Below the pieces are notes generated by a model. It did no database searches, had not been told where the DNA came from, and was given only the letters and a program-made list of their open reading frames with translations. A stretch of DNA of 58,574 nucleotides, taken from positions 1-58,574 of the forward strand of contig CAZOKZ010000024.1 of the NCBI GenBank assembly GCA_964580585.1, in the 5' to 3' direction. Positions 8,658-18,250 of the stretch are shown piece after piece; positions within the stretch are counted from its first letter, which is position 1, and each line of letters begins with the position of its first letter. The stretch is from CAZOKZ01 sp964580585. GTDB lineage: Bacteria > Sumerlaeota > Sumerlaeia > SLMS01 > JAHLLQ01. Position numbers and translations under genes: made by a program.

Positions 8658-10532
8658 TTATTCAGGCTCGTCCAACATTCTCGGGATCGGTTCGATGCTC
8701 ACGCGATCGTCGGAAAACTGGCCGTTTGCGGGAGCCGGACGCGGCAAAGTAAACATGAACACCGTCTGATTGTGGTCGCTTTCTTCGAGCACTAAATCCC
8801 CGCCATGGGCACGGGCAAGGTCGCGCGCGAGACTCAAGCCAAGCCCAACGCCTTCGACTCGGCGAGAGTGCGATTCGTCGCCACGATAAAAACGCTGGAA
8901 AATCAAGTCGCGCTTGGCATCGGAAATCGGATGACCCGTGTTCATCACACGAACGGCAAATTGGCGTTTTGTTTTATGCAATTCGATCCAAACCATGCCG
9001 TTCAGTTTGTTGTACTTAATCGCGTTCGACAGCATATTGTGCAAAATTTGCGTCACGAAAGCGCGGTCGCATTCCACCGTGATGCGAGGCGCGATTTTAG
9101 ATTTGAAGTTCAAATCCGGCGCCATCAGGATTGCGTCTTCGACCATGTTTTCCACCAGGGTGGAAAGATCGACAGACTCTGGGTAAAGTTCCAATCGCCC
9201 GGCATCGGCTTTTGAAATCAACATCAACCGATCGATAATTGCACGCAGATGTGAAACGTTCGCAAGCAAGTCGGCAAAAAACTGCTGACGCTCGGAACCC
9301 GGTTCTTCCTCTCGCAACGCCTCGTCGATCCGGCCCTGCAAAATCGCCAACGGCGTTTTTAACTCGTGGGCAGCATTCCCGGTAAATTGATAAACGCTTG
9401 AAAAGCTGGACTCCAGACGTTGCATCATTTTGTTGAACACCTCCACAAGTCGTTTGAATTCCTGATCCAACTCCTTACCGTCGATCCGTTGGTTCAACCC
9501 TTCGACCGTTACACGATCAACGGTGTCGGCCACGGTTTCAATGGGTTGAATTGCTCGACCCGCAACAACCCACGCCAAGGCAAACGAAAAGACCAACGCA
9601 AAAGGAAAGGCGATAAAACACGCATTGCGAAAACGCGCCAGTTCCGCGTCAACGGTCTTCAATCTGGCCATCATGATAAGGATGTTGCCTTCGCATTCAT
9701 AAGCATGAATGCGCAACATGCCCTCTTCGCCGTTGCGCTCCATGATCATCAGTCGGTTGACGGGTGAATTGGAGGGAGGAGGCATCGCATTTGACGGCGG
9801 CTGGGTGGCGCGTTGGCCGCTGCCGCCCGTCACATAACCCGAAGGCGGTGGATGGCGCTGGTCACGATCCGGAGGGGGTCCTTGATGCCAATCGCTATCC
9901 GAACCGGAGTTTCCGCTTTCGTGATAATTCGGAGGCGGGCCGCCACGATCGCTCGAAGAAGGCGGTGGATACTTGTGACCGCCTTTTCCATCGTTCTGGC
10001 CGTCCTGCAAATGATGTGGCAGGTCCGTCCCCCCCCAACTCTGCAAAGGAGGCTGGCCGTATGAATCGCTTTGATTCGTCGTTGGGGATCGGTGGTCGCG
10101 CCCCTGAAAATTCTGATAATTATCCAGCCTTCCGTTGCCCTGCATGGGAATCGGATACCAGGAAGAATCGATATACTGCTTCCAATCGCTGGGAATATTG
10201 TATCCGGGAAGGATTTCATCGGGCTGAAGAGCCTGGGGCCACAACTGGGATGCATAGGCGGTCGAGTCCTCGGCCATCCAGAAAAAAAACGCCATCGACG
10301 TTCCTGGGTGGCTTTCCTGCATATCCCTTTCCCGCTCGTGCCAGGGAATTATCCCCTTGGGCGATTGCAGGTTCCGCCGCGCCCATGCCTCCATGGAAGC
10401 ATCGAGTTTCTGATGCACGTCGCGCGCCAGCCAACTGTAAGCTCCCAATCCAAAAACGAATAACACAAGGGCTGTGCTGATGCAGGAAAGCAGGGCAATG
10501 CGGTGGCGAAATGAACGGATTTTTAAATTCAC
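8658..10532 (-). CDS. sensor histidine kinase with a Pro/Gly/Gln-rich periplasmic insert
   Basis: This 624-residue kinase has TM1 at about 10-32, a periplasmic part, TM2 at about 300-330, then HAMP. A HisKA domain follows with phospho-acceptor AAHELKTP (His near 386). The HATPase domain has the N box HNMLSNAIKYNK and G box GVGLGLSLA. The organisation is that of CusS/QseC-like partners of OmpR-type regulators. Unusually, about residues 134-269 of the sensor part are low complexity, rich in Pro, Gly, Ser, Gln and His. I used the GTG at 10532, 10 bp after the regulator stop; a longer frame begins inside the regulator gene. It forms an operon with that regulator. Confidence 0.9.
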   Translation of the reverse strand: MNLKIRSFRHRIALLSCISTALVLFVFGLGAYSWLARDVHQKLDASMEAWARRNLQSPKGIIPWHERERDMQESHPGTSMAFFFWMAEDSTAYASQLWPQALQPDEILPGYNIPSDWKQYIDSSWYPIPMQGNGRLDNYQNFQGRDHRSPTTNQSDSYGQPPLQSWGGTDLPHHLQDGQNDGKGGHKYPPPSSSDRGGPPPNYHESGNSGSDSDWHQGPPPDRDQRHPPPSGYVTGGSGQRATQPPSNAMPPPSNSPVNRLMIMERNGEEGMLRIHAYECEGNILIMMARLKTVDAELARFRNACFIAFPFALVFSFALAWVVAGRAIQPIETVADTVDRVTVEGLNQRIDGKELDQEFKRLVEVFNKMMQRLESSFSSVYQFTGNAAHELKTPLAILQGRIDEALREEEPGSERQQFFADLLANVSHLRAIIDRLMLISKADAGRLELYPESVDLSTLVENMVEDAILMAPDLNFKSKIAPRITVECDRAFVTQILHNMLSNAIKYNKLNGMVWIELHKTKRQFAVRVMNTGHPISDAKRDLIFQRFYRGDESHSRRVEGVGLGLSLARDLARAHGGDLVLEESDHNQTVFMFTLPRPAPANGQFSDDRVSIEPIPRMLDEPE

Positions 10533-10542
10533 GAGTATCGGC

Positions 10543-11226
10543 TCACTCTTCGGCGGATTCCGACCGAATCCGATACCCAACTCCTCGCACGGTTTCGATC
10601 ACTTCTTTGGCACCCGCTTCAGCTAATCGCGACCGCAAGCGCTGGATATATACATCGACGATATTCGTTTGCGGATCGAAATGGTACTCCCAAACTTTCT
10701 CCAGAATTTGGGTCCGCGTGTACACGTTGCCAGGACTGCGCATCATGAATTCGAGAAGATTAAACTCGCGCGCCGTCAACGTAACCTTGGTCTCCCCCAC
10801 CGTCGCCTCGCGCGACATCCGATTGAGTGTTACGCCCGACGCAGCAAGGACACTGAGAGCGCCGCCCGTGACTCGTCGGCTGACAGCATGCAGACGTGCT
10901 ACGAGTTCTTCGACGTAAAACGGCTTGGTCAGGTAATCGTCCGCGCCGGCATTCAAGCCCTGGACACGGTCTTCGAGCCCATCGCGTGCGGTTAATAAAA
11001 TCACCGGCACATTATTTTGCGCCCGGCGAACTTCCTGCAACACGCTGACCCCATCGCGCCCCGGCAACATGATGTCGAGCACCAGCACGTCGTACGACTG
11101 CGTGGTAGCCATATGCAGCCCCTCGTCGCCGTCCTGGCAAACATCGACCGTGAAGCCTTGCTCGGTCAGACCACGCTTCACATAACTGGCAATTCGGGTT
11201 TCGTCTTCGACAACCAGGATTTTCAT
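10543..11226 (-). CDS. OmpR/PhoB-family response regulator
   Basis: A 227-residue two-domain regulator. The receiver has the acidic pocket VVEDE, phospho-accepting Asp at 51 (VLVLDIMLPG) and conserved Lys in LTKPF. The C-terminal winged helix (about 130-225) ends in VRGVGYRI, the usual OmpR-type wing. It is closest in style to CusR/CopR-like regulators. It is first in the operon with the histidine kinase downstream. A TTAAT-N5-TTAAT direct repeat 112-127 bp upstream of its start recurs at nearly the same distance before the haem peroxidase gene, suggesting autoregulation and a shared regulon. Confidence 0.95.
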   Translation of the reverse strand: MKILVVEDETRIASYVKRGLTEQGFTVDVCQDGDEGLHMATTQSYDVLVLDIMLPGRDGVSVLQEVRRAQNNVPVILLTARDGLEDRVQGLNAGADDYLTKPFYVEELVARLHAVSRRVTGGALSVLAASGVTLNRMSREATVGETKVTLTAREFNLLEFMMRSPGNVYTRTQILEKVWEYHFDPQTNIVDVYIQRLRSRLAEAGAKEVIETVRGVGYRIRSESAEE

Positions 11227-11337
11227 TGTTCGAGGACTTCCTTCGTTTCATAAACTGGGTGACTGCATATCTATTGACTTCGATTACTCCTCGCATAGTG
11301 AGAAACTTCAACCAGGAATGCCACCATTACCTGACAC

Positions 11338-11353
11338 ATTAACAAACATTAAT
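11338..11353 (-). promoter_or_regulatory. putative response-regulator box upstream of the two-component operon
   Basis: Read on the minus strand, ATTAATGTTTGTTAAT contains two TTAAT half-sites with a 10-bp period, the usual layout for OmpR/PhoB-family dimers. It differs by one base from 14027-14042. Confidence 0.45.
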
Positions 11354-11484
11354 GAATACGCGAGGTGAAAAGCGCGACGATCCGGAGCTGGCGACGCTTT
11401 TGAATCCGCGAACAGCGATTGACAGCTCGCGGGCTTCGTTGAACGGATGACGCATCCCCATTTACCGCGAACGAGGACACCCCG

Positions 11485-11922
11485 ATGACCGTTGAACCCG
11501 AATTGCCCGATGAGGTGTATGAGAAGCTGGAATCTCTTTGCGATCAAGCGAACGATCTGATGGATAGCGAAGACTTCCAGGGAGCGCTCGCCGTCTTGAA
11601 AGAGGGACTGGAATTGATTCCCGAACCGCACGAGGAATGGGAAGCCGCCACATGGCTGCACGCAACCATGGGCGACGCGCATTTTGCCTTGGGAAGCAGT
11701 CTTGAGGCATTGAACGCCTTTGAAAAAGCGAAAAAATGCCCCGGAGGCATCGGAAATCCGTTCGTGCATTTACGATTGGGCCAGTTGAAATTCGATGCGG
11801 AAAAGCTAGACGATGCCGCCGACGAGTTGATGCGTGCCTACATGGAAGCCGGGAACGAAATCTTTGAGGATGAGGACGAGAAGTACTTCGAGTTCTTGAA
11901 ATCGCGCGCGAAGATAGATTGA
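11485..11922 (+). CDS. TPR-repeat protein
   Basis: A 145-residue acidic, all-helical protein with two to three tetratricopeptide-like helix pairs: EKLESLCDQANDLMDSEDFQGALAV, TWLHATMGDAHFALGSSLEALNAFEKA, and HLRLGQLKFDAEKLDDAADELMRAY. It has no signal peptide or membrane segment. TPRs bind other proteins; the partner is unknown. The acidic end with KYFEFLK is often seen in short TPR proteins of this kind. GAGG precedes the ATG. The gene stands alone between two minus-strand genes and has its own hairpin terminator. Confidence 0.8.
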   Translation: MTVEPELPDEVYEKLESLCDQANDLMDSEDFQGALAVLKEGLELIPEPHEEWEAATWLHATMGDAHFALGSSLEALNAFEKAKKCPGGIGNPFVHLRLGQLKFDAEKLDDAADELMRAYMEAGNEIFEDEDEKYFEFLKSRAKID

Positions 11923-11955
11923 TCCCCCTGGCCTGTGCTATCCGACCAGGGGGAT
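11922..11955 (+). terminator. hairpin terminator after the TPR gene
   Basis: ATCCCCCTGG (11922-11931) pairs perfectly with CCAGGGGGAT (11946-11955). It begins within the stop codon. There is no U-tract after it on the plus strand, so its strength is uncertain. Confidence 0.5.
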
Positions 11956-11995
11956 TCGCGGGAGGGGAGTTAGGGCGGGAAATTCCCCGTGATCG

Positions 11996-13912
11996 TCAAC
12001 GGCTCATCAAAGGCGGAGGCGGCGGGCCATCCTGGGGTGGTTGCTGAGGATTTCCATCCGCTGGGCCACCGTCGCCAGGAGGCGGGGGCGGTTGTTGATT
12101 GTCATCCGGTGGCGGAGGCGGCGCTTGCGGATCGTCCTGCGGGGGCTGTTGCGGGCCTTCATTCGGTGGCGGTGGGTTATCTTGCGGCGGAGGCGACGGG
12201 GCCTCGCCTACCTTGAATACACGATCGCTCAACTCGTCGCCAATGTCGGTATTTCGCCGGATAACGTCGGCCAGACGTTGGCGCTCGACAATTCTTACCC
12301 AAGCAGGTGGCAAAGAATTCTGATACCAGAACCGGTCACCATCGCGCAGGACGCCGAATTGCTCGGACAGCGCCACCATGAGCGTTTCACCCACCCAGGC
12401 TTCGGGCACAAGGTCCTCGCTCAGCATGCCGATCCAGGGATCGATTTCATCGACGCTGGCGTACACGCTGGCAAGTCGTTGCTGGATTTCCGGGTCCGAG
12501 CTGATGTCGCTGAATTCCGTCACGCGCGGCAGACCATAATCGGCGCGCAATTGATTGTAATCGGGCAAGCCATGGTCGCGTCCGCGCTGAATATTCAACG
12601 CCGCGAGATCAAATCCACCCGACCCGGGAGGCCCGAACAGGAAATTGCGTACTTCGTCGATCAAGTACGGGTCGAGCGATTGCGCTCGTTGCGACGCCAA
12701 GCCACGCAACACGGGCTCGATACCCGTCGCGATGATTTCGTCGGGATTGAAGAACGAATCGGCGAGCGAAATATCGCCTTCGGCAATGGTATTGCCATCC
12801 GCACCCACACGTTTCAGCGTGGGCGAAAGCATCGTGTGTCCAAGCCGATAGGAAGCGGCGGCGAATTCATTGGCAATGCCCGGCTCGATCGTTGAATCGT
12901 ATCCGCGATAAGGCGGTAACGCCTGTGGACCAAGCAATAACGGCAAAAATTCATGGTACGTAATGACTTGCATTTCCGCCGCCACCACTGCGCGAGCCAT
13001 TTCGTAAATCTCGTCGCCCGTCAGAGGAGGCGGGGGCGGCATTTCGCTGTCCGCAGGCCAGGCCTGACGTGCGCGCTCGTCCATTTCCACCATGCGCGCC
13101 GCCCAATGATTATGTTCGCGCACGAACAACGTGTGCATGGCAATCAAGCCCAGTTGTTCGTTAGCGCGAACATCGCCCGCCAAAAAGTAATTCGGCGCTA
13201 GAGCACTCGGTGCGTTATCCAGCCCCGCGTCGTTGAACGGCAGCAAATTTCCCTCACTCGTGCGGAGACGACCGGTGCCATCCAACGTGCGCAACGCGTA
13301 AGCGCGCTCATCATCGCAACCGTAAACGTTCGACGCATCGATAAACGACGTAATCGAGTTCATTTGCTGGCGAATGCCATCGACCATTTCGTACGCGGAA
13401 CGATTCAGCGGAATCGTTTCGTTCCCCGTACCGGTTGGGTCGAAATAAAGATCGCCGGTTGGAACCGCGATATCGAACGCTTCGATGGGAACCGCCGTAC
13501 CGACAGCGGTAATATCGTGGTCGAGAAATTGTCCCCATTGCCAGATAAAATCGCTGAATCCGCGATCGTTAGGCATCGATTCCGTCTGCGTACACACGGC
13601 GTTGCTTACCTCGCGAGCACTCGGGCGGTCGAGGCCTGAAGGATCGTCGGCGCCATCGTCGTATGCCACTGAGCAAAGGCGCACCAAGGGGTTATTTGCC
13701 TGGCCCCAGTTTGGTTGGTCGCGGTTATTCGCCCACCCGTCGATTGTGCGAATTTCATGCAAGCGAAGTGGCAATGCGCGACGCATCGTTTCGGTGGAAT
13801 CGACATTCCGTTGTTCGTCGGGTGGTGGCATCTTCATTGAAGAAGCGTAAACATTGGGCGCCAAGGCGATCAAGCCCACGGCGATTGTACGAGTAATCCT
13901 CCGAGAAACCAT
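11996..13912 (-). CDS. secreted animal-type haem peroxidase (peroxinectin-like) with Pro-rich tail
   Basis: A 638-residue exported member of the animal haem peroxidase superfamily. A signal peptide ends near residue 22 (NVYA/SS). Landmarks are the distal His in WGQFLDHD (about 129), the catalytic Arg in LFVREHN (about 262) and the proximal His in RLGHTM (about 358), spaced as in the family. The last 65 or so residues are Pro/Gln/Asp-rich, probably a wall or matrix tether. The reaction is H2O2-dependent oxidation of halides or phenolics; the substrate is unknown. I chose ATG 13912, with AGGAGG 6 bases upstream and a TATAAT about 30 bp further up; a longer frame runs on but lacks these. A putative response-regulator box lies upstream. 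Confidence 0.9.
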   Translation of the reverse strand: MVSRRITRTIAVGLIALAPNVYASSMKMPPPDEQRNVDSTETMRRALPLRLHEIRTIDGWANNRDQPNWGQANNPLVRLCSVAYDDGADDPSGLDRPSAREVSNAVCTQTESMPNDRGFSDFIWQWGQFLDHDITAVGTAVPIEAFDIAVPTGDLYFDPTGTGNETIPLNRSAYEMVDGIRQQMNSITSFIDASNVYGCDDERAYALRTLDGTGRLRTSEGNLLPFNDAGLDNAPSALAPNYFLAGDVRANEQLGLIAMHTLFVREHNHWAARMVEMDERARQAWPADSEMPPPPPLTGDEIYEMARAVVAAEMQVITYHEFLPLLLGPQALPPYRGYDSTIEPGIANEFAAASYRLGHTMLSPTLKRVGADGNTIAEGDISLADSFFNPDEIIATGIEPVLRGLASQRAQSLDPYLIDEVRNFLFGPPGSGGFDLAALNIQRGRDHGLPDYNQLRADYGLPRVTEFSDISSDPEIQQRLASVYASVDEIDPWIGMLSEDLVPEAWVGETLMVALSEQFGVLRDGDRFWYQNSLPPAWVRIVERQRLADVIRRNTDIGDELSDRVFKVGEAPSPPPQDNPPPPNEGPQQPPQDDPQAPPPPPDDNQQPPPPPGDGGPADGNPQQPPQDGPPPPPLMSR

Positions 13913-13918
13913 TTTTGT

Positions 13919-13946
13919 CCTCCTGATCCAATTATTGGATATTATA
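13919..13946 (-). promoter_or_regulatory. promoter -10 element and ribosome-binding site of the peroxidase gene
   Basis: On the minus strand a perfect TATAAT (13946-13941) lies about 30 bp before the ATG, and AGGAGG (13924-13919) lies 6 bases before it. No good -35 is seen 16-18 bp upstream, which fits an activator-dependent promoter. Confidence 0.5.
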
Positions 13947-14026
13947 TTTTCCAAGCGCTCGAAACCATTTTGCGCTCGCACCATAAGTAATATTTCTCGA
14001 TTGATTAACAAACCGAGCATGGAAAT

Positions 14027-14042
14027 ATTAACAAATATTAAT
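14027..14042 (-). promoter_or_regulatory. putative response-regulator box upstream of the peroxidase gene
   Basis: ATTAATATTTGTTAAT on the minus strand, 115-130 bp before the peroxidase ATG. It matches the box before the two-component operon (11338-11353) at 15 of 16 positions and at nearly the same distance. The local AT-richness lowers confidence. Confidence 0.45.
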
Positions 14043-14051
14043 ATTGGATAT

Positions 14052-17000
14052 TTAATGAAGGTCTTTGATTTGATTCTTTGCGCAATAATCGCGAATTTCC
14101 GTGTCCATCTGGCGAGCAAATAAACGCGCCACGGAAGGCCGCTTAATGGATTCGTGATCGCCTGGTAAGCGGCGAATCCGAACCCGTCCGGTCAGATACC
14201 CCTCCCAGCCGACCATGGGGAAAATCGCCCGCATGGTTTTCCAATCTCGCACAAAATACAAGAGAGTATTACCATCGTAAGGAGCAACACGGTGATCCAT
14301 CTGGTGAATAACGGATACCTGGATTCTCTTACTAGGTTGCGCGCTTTTACCCTTATTCAATTTACTTCTGCCGAATCGATAAAGTTCATTTCCAATATAC
14401 TTGATCGCGTGAGAAAAAGAGGTCGAAAACAAATGGTTCCAATGGTGCATTATTTTTACGCGCCATTGTAGATATTTATGATAGGATTCACTCGGGCCAG
14501 AACGTTCAACAATCGTCAACAAACCAATTGTTCGCCCCATGCGACGAAGTTCCCTGGCAACTTCCAATATTACAAGTCCCCCCAAACAATAGCCACTCAT
14601 AAATATAGGACCCGTTGGTTGAATCGAATTGATTTCGCGTGCATAATGCGCCGCAAGAGCACACATTGAAGCGCTACTTTTAATCACAGAATACCCGGAG
14701 GTCATTCCATAAATGCATCGTCGCGTGCTCATCGCCTTTGCAAGGGCCGAAAACTCGTCATGATCTTGAACGCACCAAAACAAAGGAAAAGAATCTGTAT
14801 CGACACGCGAACCAACTAATAATGTTTCAGACGACCAACGATAACCACGCCACCCGGATAATATTATAATCAAATGGCGAGTACTTTCGTCATCCAAACC
14901 GGGAATTTTCAAAGCCAATTCATTATTATGGTCACTTGATACAAGAGGGTCATTGACCTTGGAACGCATGCTGTGAATAGCCGAAGCCATTTGCGCAATT
15001 GTCGGGATTTCGAATACTAACGACAAAGGGAGGCGTATTTTCAACTCGCGTTCGATTTCGTCAACCAACCGAATCGATAAAAGCGAATGACCACCTAAAT
15101 CGAAAAAACTATCGTGAACACCGATCCTGGATAATTTAAGTACACGACACCATGTTGATATTAATTGAGACTCAAGCGGATCAGTCAAATCTTCCTTTTT
15201 GTTCTCCGCATCGGGTTGAGATTCAATCACAGTCAATGCATGACGATCGATTTTTCCATTCTGATTTAGTGGAAATTTCGGCAGAACATTAATTTGCGCT
15301 GGAATCATATATCCAGGTAAATGCAATTTAAGATACTCGCGAATTTGAGCAACATCTAAAGACCCGTTCGATCCCCCAGTGACAAAACCCAACAAACGCT
15401 TGTTTCCCGAAACGTCGCGATCAACCACAATAGCCGCATTTTGTACTCCAGGATATTTACGAAGAATGGATTCGATTTCTTCGATTTCAATTCGGAAACC
15501 CCGAATTTTTATTTGGAAATCTTTGCGACCGACAAACTCGATGCTACCATTATTTTTCCACCGTACAATATCGCCTGTTCTATACAAAACGGAACTGGCG
15601 TCTTTTTTATCAAATGGGTTGGGTACAAACTTTTCTCCGTTCAATTCAGGCCGTCTGTGATAGCCAAGGGCAACACCATCGCCACCAAGATACAATTCAC
15701 CACAAACACCGAAAGGAACAGGTTGTTGATTGGAATCAAGTATATAAACAGTCGTGTTGGAAATCGGTTTTCCAATGGGGATTGTTTGTTGATCGGTTGA
15801 AATATCATCGATTAAGTGCCAAGTTGAAAATGTTGTATTTTCGGTTGGGCCATAAACATTTATCAATCGATCAGGCCCACCATGATGCAATATTTCACGA
15901 ACAGCCGCTGGATCTGCTGTCTCGCCCCCAAACAATAATGTGCCAACTGTGTTGAACGTTCCTGGAGATGAATATGCCATTTGATTAAACAAAGCGGTCG
16001 TGATAAACATTATATCGATTTTAGATATTGCAATACTTGCCGATAGTTTTTCCGGCGCCAAAGTATGCTCACGGCATATACCAACTAATCGCGCACCGTT
16101 TAAGAGCGCTCCCCAGATTTCAAATGTCGCTGCATCGAATGCAGGATTTGAAATTTGTGCAATGACGGTGTCGGGTTCGATATGGACGTAATTTGTATTT
16201 TTAACTAATCGAATAATCGCACGATGAGGTACCAATACACCTTTTGGCTGGCCCGTAGATCCCGAAGTGTACATCAAATACGCACAATCGTCTGGCCGAG
16301 TTTTGCTGTTTGGCTGATACGAATTAGTTTTCGACTTCTCCAGAATATGATCCTTGGAGTAACAATTAATATTATTTGTCAGCTCGCAATATTCATGTCT
16401 GTCTTCGGTTAAAATACAGGCCAAACTTGCATCTTCTGCAAGAAATAGAAGTCGTTTTTCGGGGGTCGTCATATCTATTGGTACATATGCCGCACCTGTT
16501 TTTAATATACCAATGATCGATGCAATCATCCAAGCCGAGGGCTGCATCCAAACCCCAATAGATTGTTTTGTCATCTCTCCGCACCGTTGCAAAAACGACG
16601 CAATACGATCCGACTGCCGATCTATCTCACGATACGTCCATTTCGTTTCTCCATACTCCAAGGCAATTGAATTGGGAAATTTCGCAACCATTTCCTTGAA
16701 TAACTGAGTAACGGTCACTTCGCGTCCGTAATCAGTAGCAGTACAATTCCATTCTTCCAATAGCTGACAGCGTTGAGCTTCATTTAGTATCGGTAAGATC
16801 GACGCAGGTACGTTGGGTGTATTGATTATACTTTCTAATAATTTGATGTAATTTTGAGACAACCGTTCAATAGTGGACTTGTCGAATACATCCGTATTAT
16901 AAACAATTCGACCTGTATAGACATCTTCCAAAAAAGTAATCGTCAGCGTCATGTCGCATTTTGAGCAAGATGGAAAAACCGAAAGCTCACGCGTCACCAA

Positions 17001-18164
17001 TTCCGGATGAAAAAAGATAACGTTCTCTTCGGTCATCATCGTAAACATCACTTGAAACATCGGCGTCCGGGACAGGTCTCTTTCAGGACAAAACTCCCGA
17101 ACGATTTCTTGAAAAGGGCAGTCTCCGTTTGCCAATCCGTTCAACAACCATTGGCGCGTATATTTTAATAGGTCTGGAAAAGTTGCGTCATGATCGACTT
17201 CCAATCTCATCACTACTGTATCTGCAAACATACCGATGATATAGTCAATGTTCAGGTGATGACGTGACGAAACGGGTACACCCACCAATACATCTTGTTG
17301 GCCACTATATCGAACCAATAATAACTCGAATGCTGTCAACATCGCTTGGAAAATGGATGATTTGCATTCGTTGACCAATCGTTGAATTGAATCAACTATC
17401 GATTTTTCAATCGTAAAATCAAAATATTCACCACAATAGGTTTGTTTGGCTGGCCGTGGCTTATCTAGCGGAAAATCCAACTTGGTTGAACAATTTTCCA
17501 AAGCTTTCTTCCAATAGTCCAACTGTTTTTCAGACGATGTCCTGCTGACCTGCTCCTCTCTCCATGCGGAGTAGTCGCCATATTGCAGGCGCTTTTCCAG
17601 CTTTTCTGTTTCACCATCGGATACCAGATCAGAATAAATCTTGCTTATCCGAATGAAAAACGTGCAAAGCGAAGGTCCATCCATAAATATATGATGGAAC
17701 ACAAACGATATGATATATTTATCCTGGCGTATTTTAATTAATCGGAAACGCGCAGGAACATCCAAACTTAGATCGAAAATTTTCGAGGCATTTTCTTCAG
17801 CGATTCGCAAGGCATCTAATTCTGCCCGCTCGCCTTGCACGTTTTGCAAATCGATATATTGGTAATCAATGGCATCGTGATCTTCTATCAACTGATAAAG
17901 ACCGCCGCGGCTGTCCCTCTGAATCGTTGTGCGAAGCGACTCATTCTCCTCCACAACGATCTTCAAGGTCCGCTCGAAGGCTTCTTCGTCGAGCGCTCCC
18001 AGAACCTCAATAGTGCTTGGAAGATTGTACAGCGGTTTATCAGGCGCGAGGTGACCAAAAAACAGCAGTTGCTCTTGCGCCTTGGTCAAAGGAGCACGCA
18101 ACGGGTCCTGGCGTTTTGAAATTACCGTGCCGCTAATGTTATCCTGTTGTGCTTCGACTTGCAT
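14052..18164 (-). CDS. single-module non-ribosomal peptide synthetase, C-A-T-TE, with a Cys thioesterase
   Basis: A 1370-residue complete module. The condensation domain (about 20-440) has an intact HHIFMDG (about 158-164). The adenylation domain (about 470-970) has A3 YTSGSTGQPKG (about 631), FDAATFEIWG (about 678), YGPTENTT (about 771) and the A10 lysine NGKIDR. By hand alignment to GrsA the pocket reads DAFFLGVTFK, which resembles codes for branched aliphatic residues (Val/Ile/Leu); this is a prediction only. The carrier site is LGGHSLL (about 1025). The thioesterase (about 1105-1340) has GYCLGG at the nucleophile elbow, so Cys replaces Ser, with a likely His in GDHES (about 1337). The gene is visibly AT-rich against its neighbours, suggesting transfer. 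No partner NRPS, PPTase or tailoring enzyme is adjacent. The product is unknown. Confidence 0.9.
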   Translation of the reverse strand: MQVEAQQDNISGTVISKRQDPLRAPLTKAQEQLLFFGHLAPDKPLYNLPSTIEVLGALDEEAFERTLKIVVEENESLRTTIQRDSRGGLYQLIEDHDAIDYQYIDLQNVQGERAELDALRIAEENASKIFDLSLDVPARFRLIKIRQDKYIISFVFHHIFMDGPSLCTFFIRISKIYSDLVSDGETEKLEKRLQYGDYSAWREEQVSRTSSEKQLDYWKKALENCSTKLDFPLDKPRPAKQTYCGEYFDFTIEKSIVDSIQRLVNECKSSIFQAMLTAFELLLVRYSGQQDVLVGVPVSSRHHLNIDYIIGMFADTVVMRLEVDHDATFPDLLKYTRQWLLNGLANGDCPFQEIVREFCPERDLSRTPMFQVMFTMMTEENVIFFHPELVTRELSVFPSCSKCDMTLTITFLEDVYTGRIVYNTDVFDKSTIERLSQNYIKLLESIINTPNVPASILPILNEAQRCQLLEEWNCTATDYGREVTVTQLFKEMVAKFPNSIALEYGETKWTYREIDRQSDRIASFLQRCGEMTKQSIGVWMQPSAWMIASIIGILKTGAAYVPIDMTTPEKRLLFLAEDASLACILTEDRHEYCELTNNINCYSKDHILEKSKTNSYQPNSKTRPDDCAYLMYTSGSTGQPKGVLVPHRAIIRLVKNTNYVHIEPDTVIAQISNPAFDAATFEIWGALLNGARLVGICREHTLAPEKLSASIAISKIDIMFITTALFNQMAYSSPGTFNTVGTLLFGGETADPAAVREILHHGGPDRLINVYGPTENTTFSTWHLIDDISTDQQTIPIGKPISNTTVYILDSNQQPVPFGVCGELYLGGDGVALGYHRRPELNGEKFVPNPFDKKDASSVLYRTGDIVRWKNNGSIEFVGRKDFQIKIRGFRIEIEEIESILRKYPGVQNAAIVVDRDVSGNKRLLGFVTGGSNGSLDVAQIREYLKLHLPGYMIPAQINVLPKFPLNQNGKIDRHALTVIESQPDAENKKEDLTDPLESQLISTWCRVLKLSRIGVHDSFFDLGGHSLLSIRLVDEIERELKIRLPLSLVFEIPTIAQMASAIHSMRSKVNDPLVSSDHNNELALKIPGLDDESTRHLIIILSGWRGYRWSSETLLVGSRVDTDSFPLFWCVQDHDEFSALAKAMSTRRCIYGMTSGYSVIKSSASMCALAAHYAREINSIQPTGPIFMSGYCLGGLVILEVARELRRMGRTIGLLTIVERSGPSESYHKYLQWRVKIMHHWNHLFSTSFSHAIKYIGNELYRFGRSKLNKGKSAQPSKRIQVSVIHQMDHRVAPYDGNTLLYFVRDWKTMRAIFPMVGWEGYLTGRVRIRRLPGDHESIKRPSVARLFARQMDTEIRDYCAKNQIKDLH

Positions 18165-18250
18165 CGTTCCACCAAAGCTTTTGGCTTGTTATCTCCCCCA
18201 TGCATCCACCAAGGCCATGCGAAAAACTCTCTTCTTTTCGTACATTGTTC

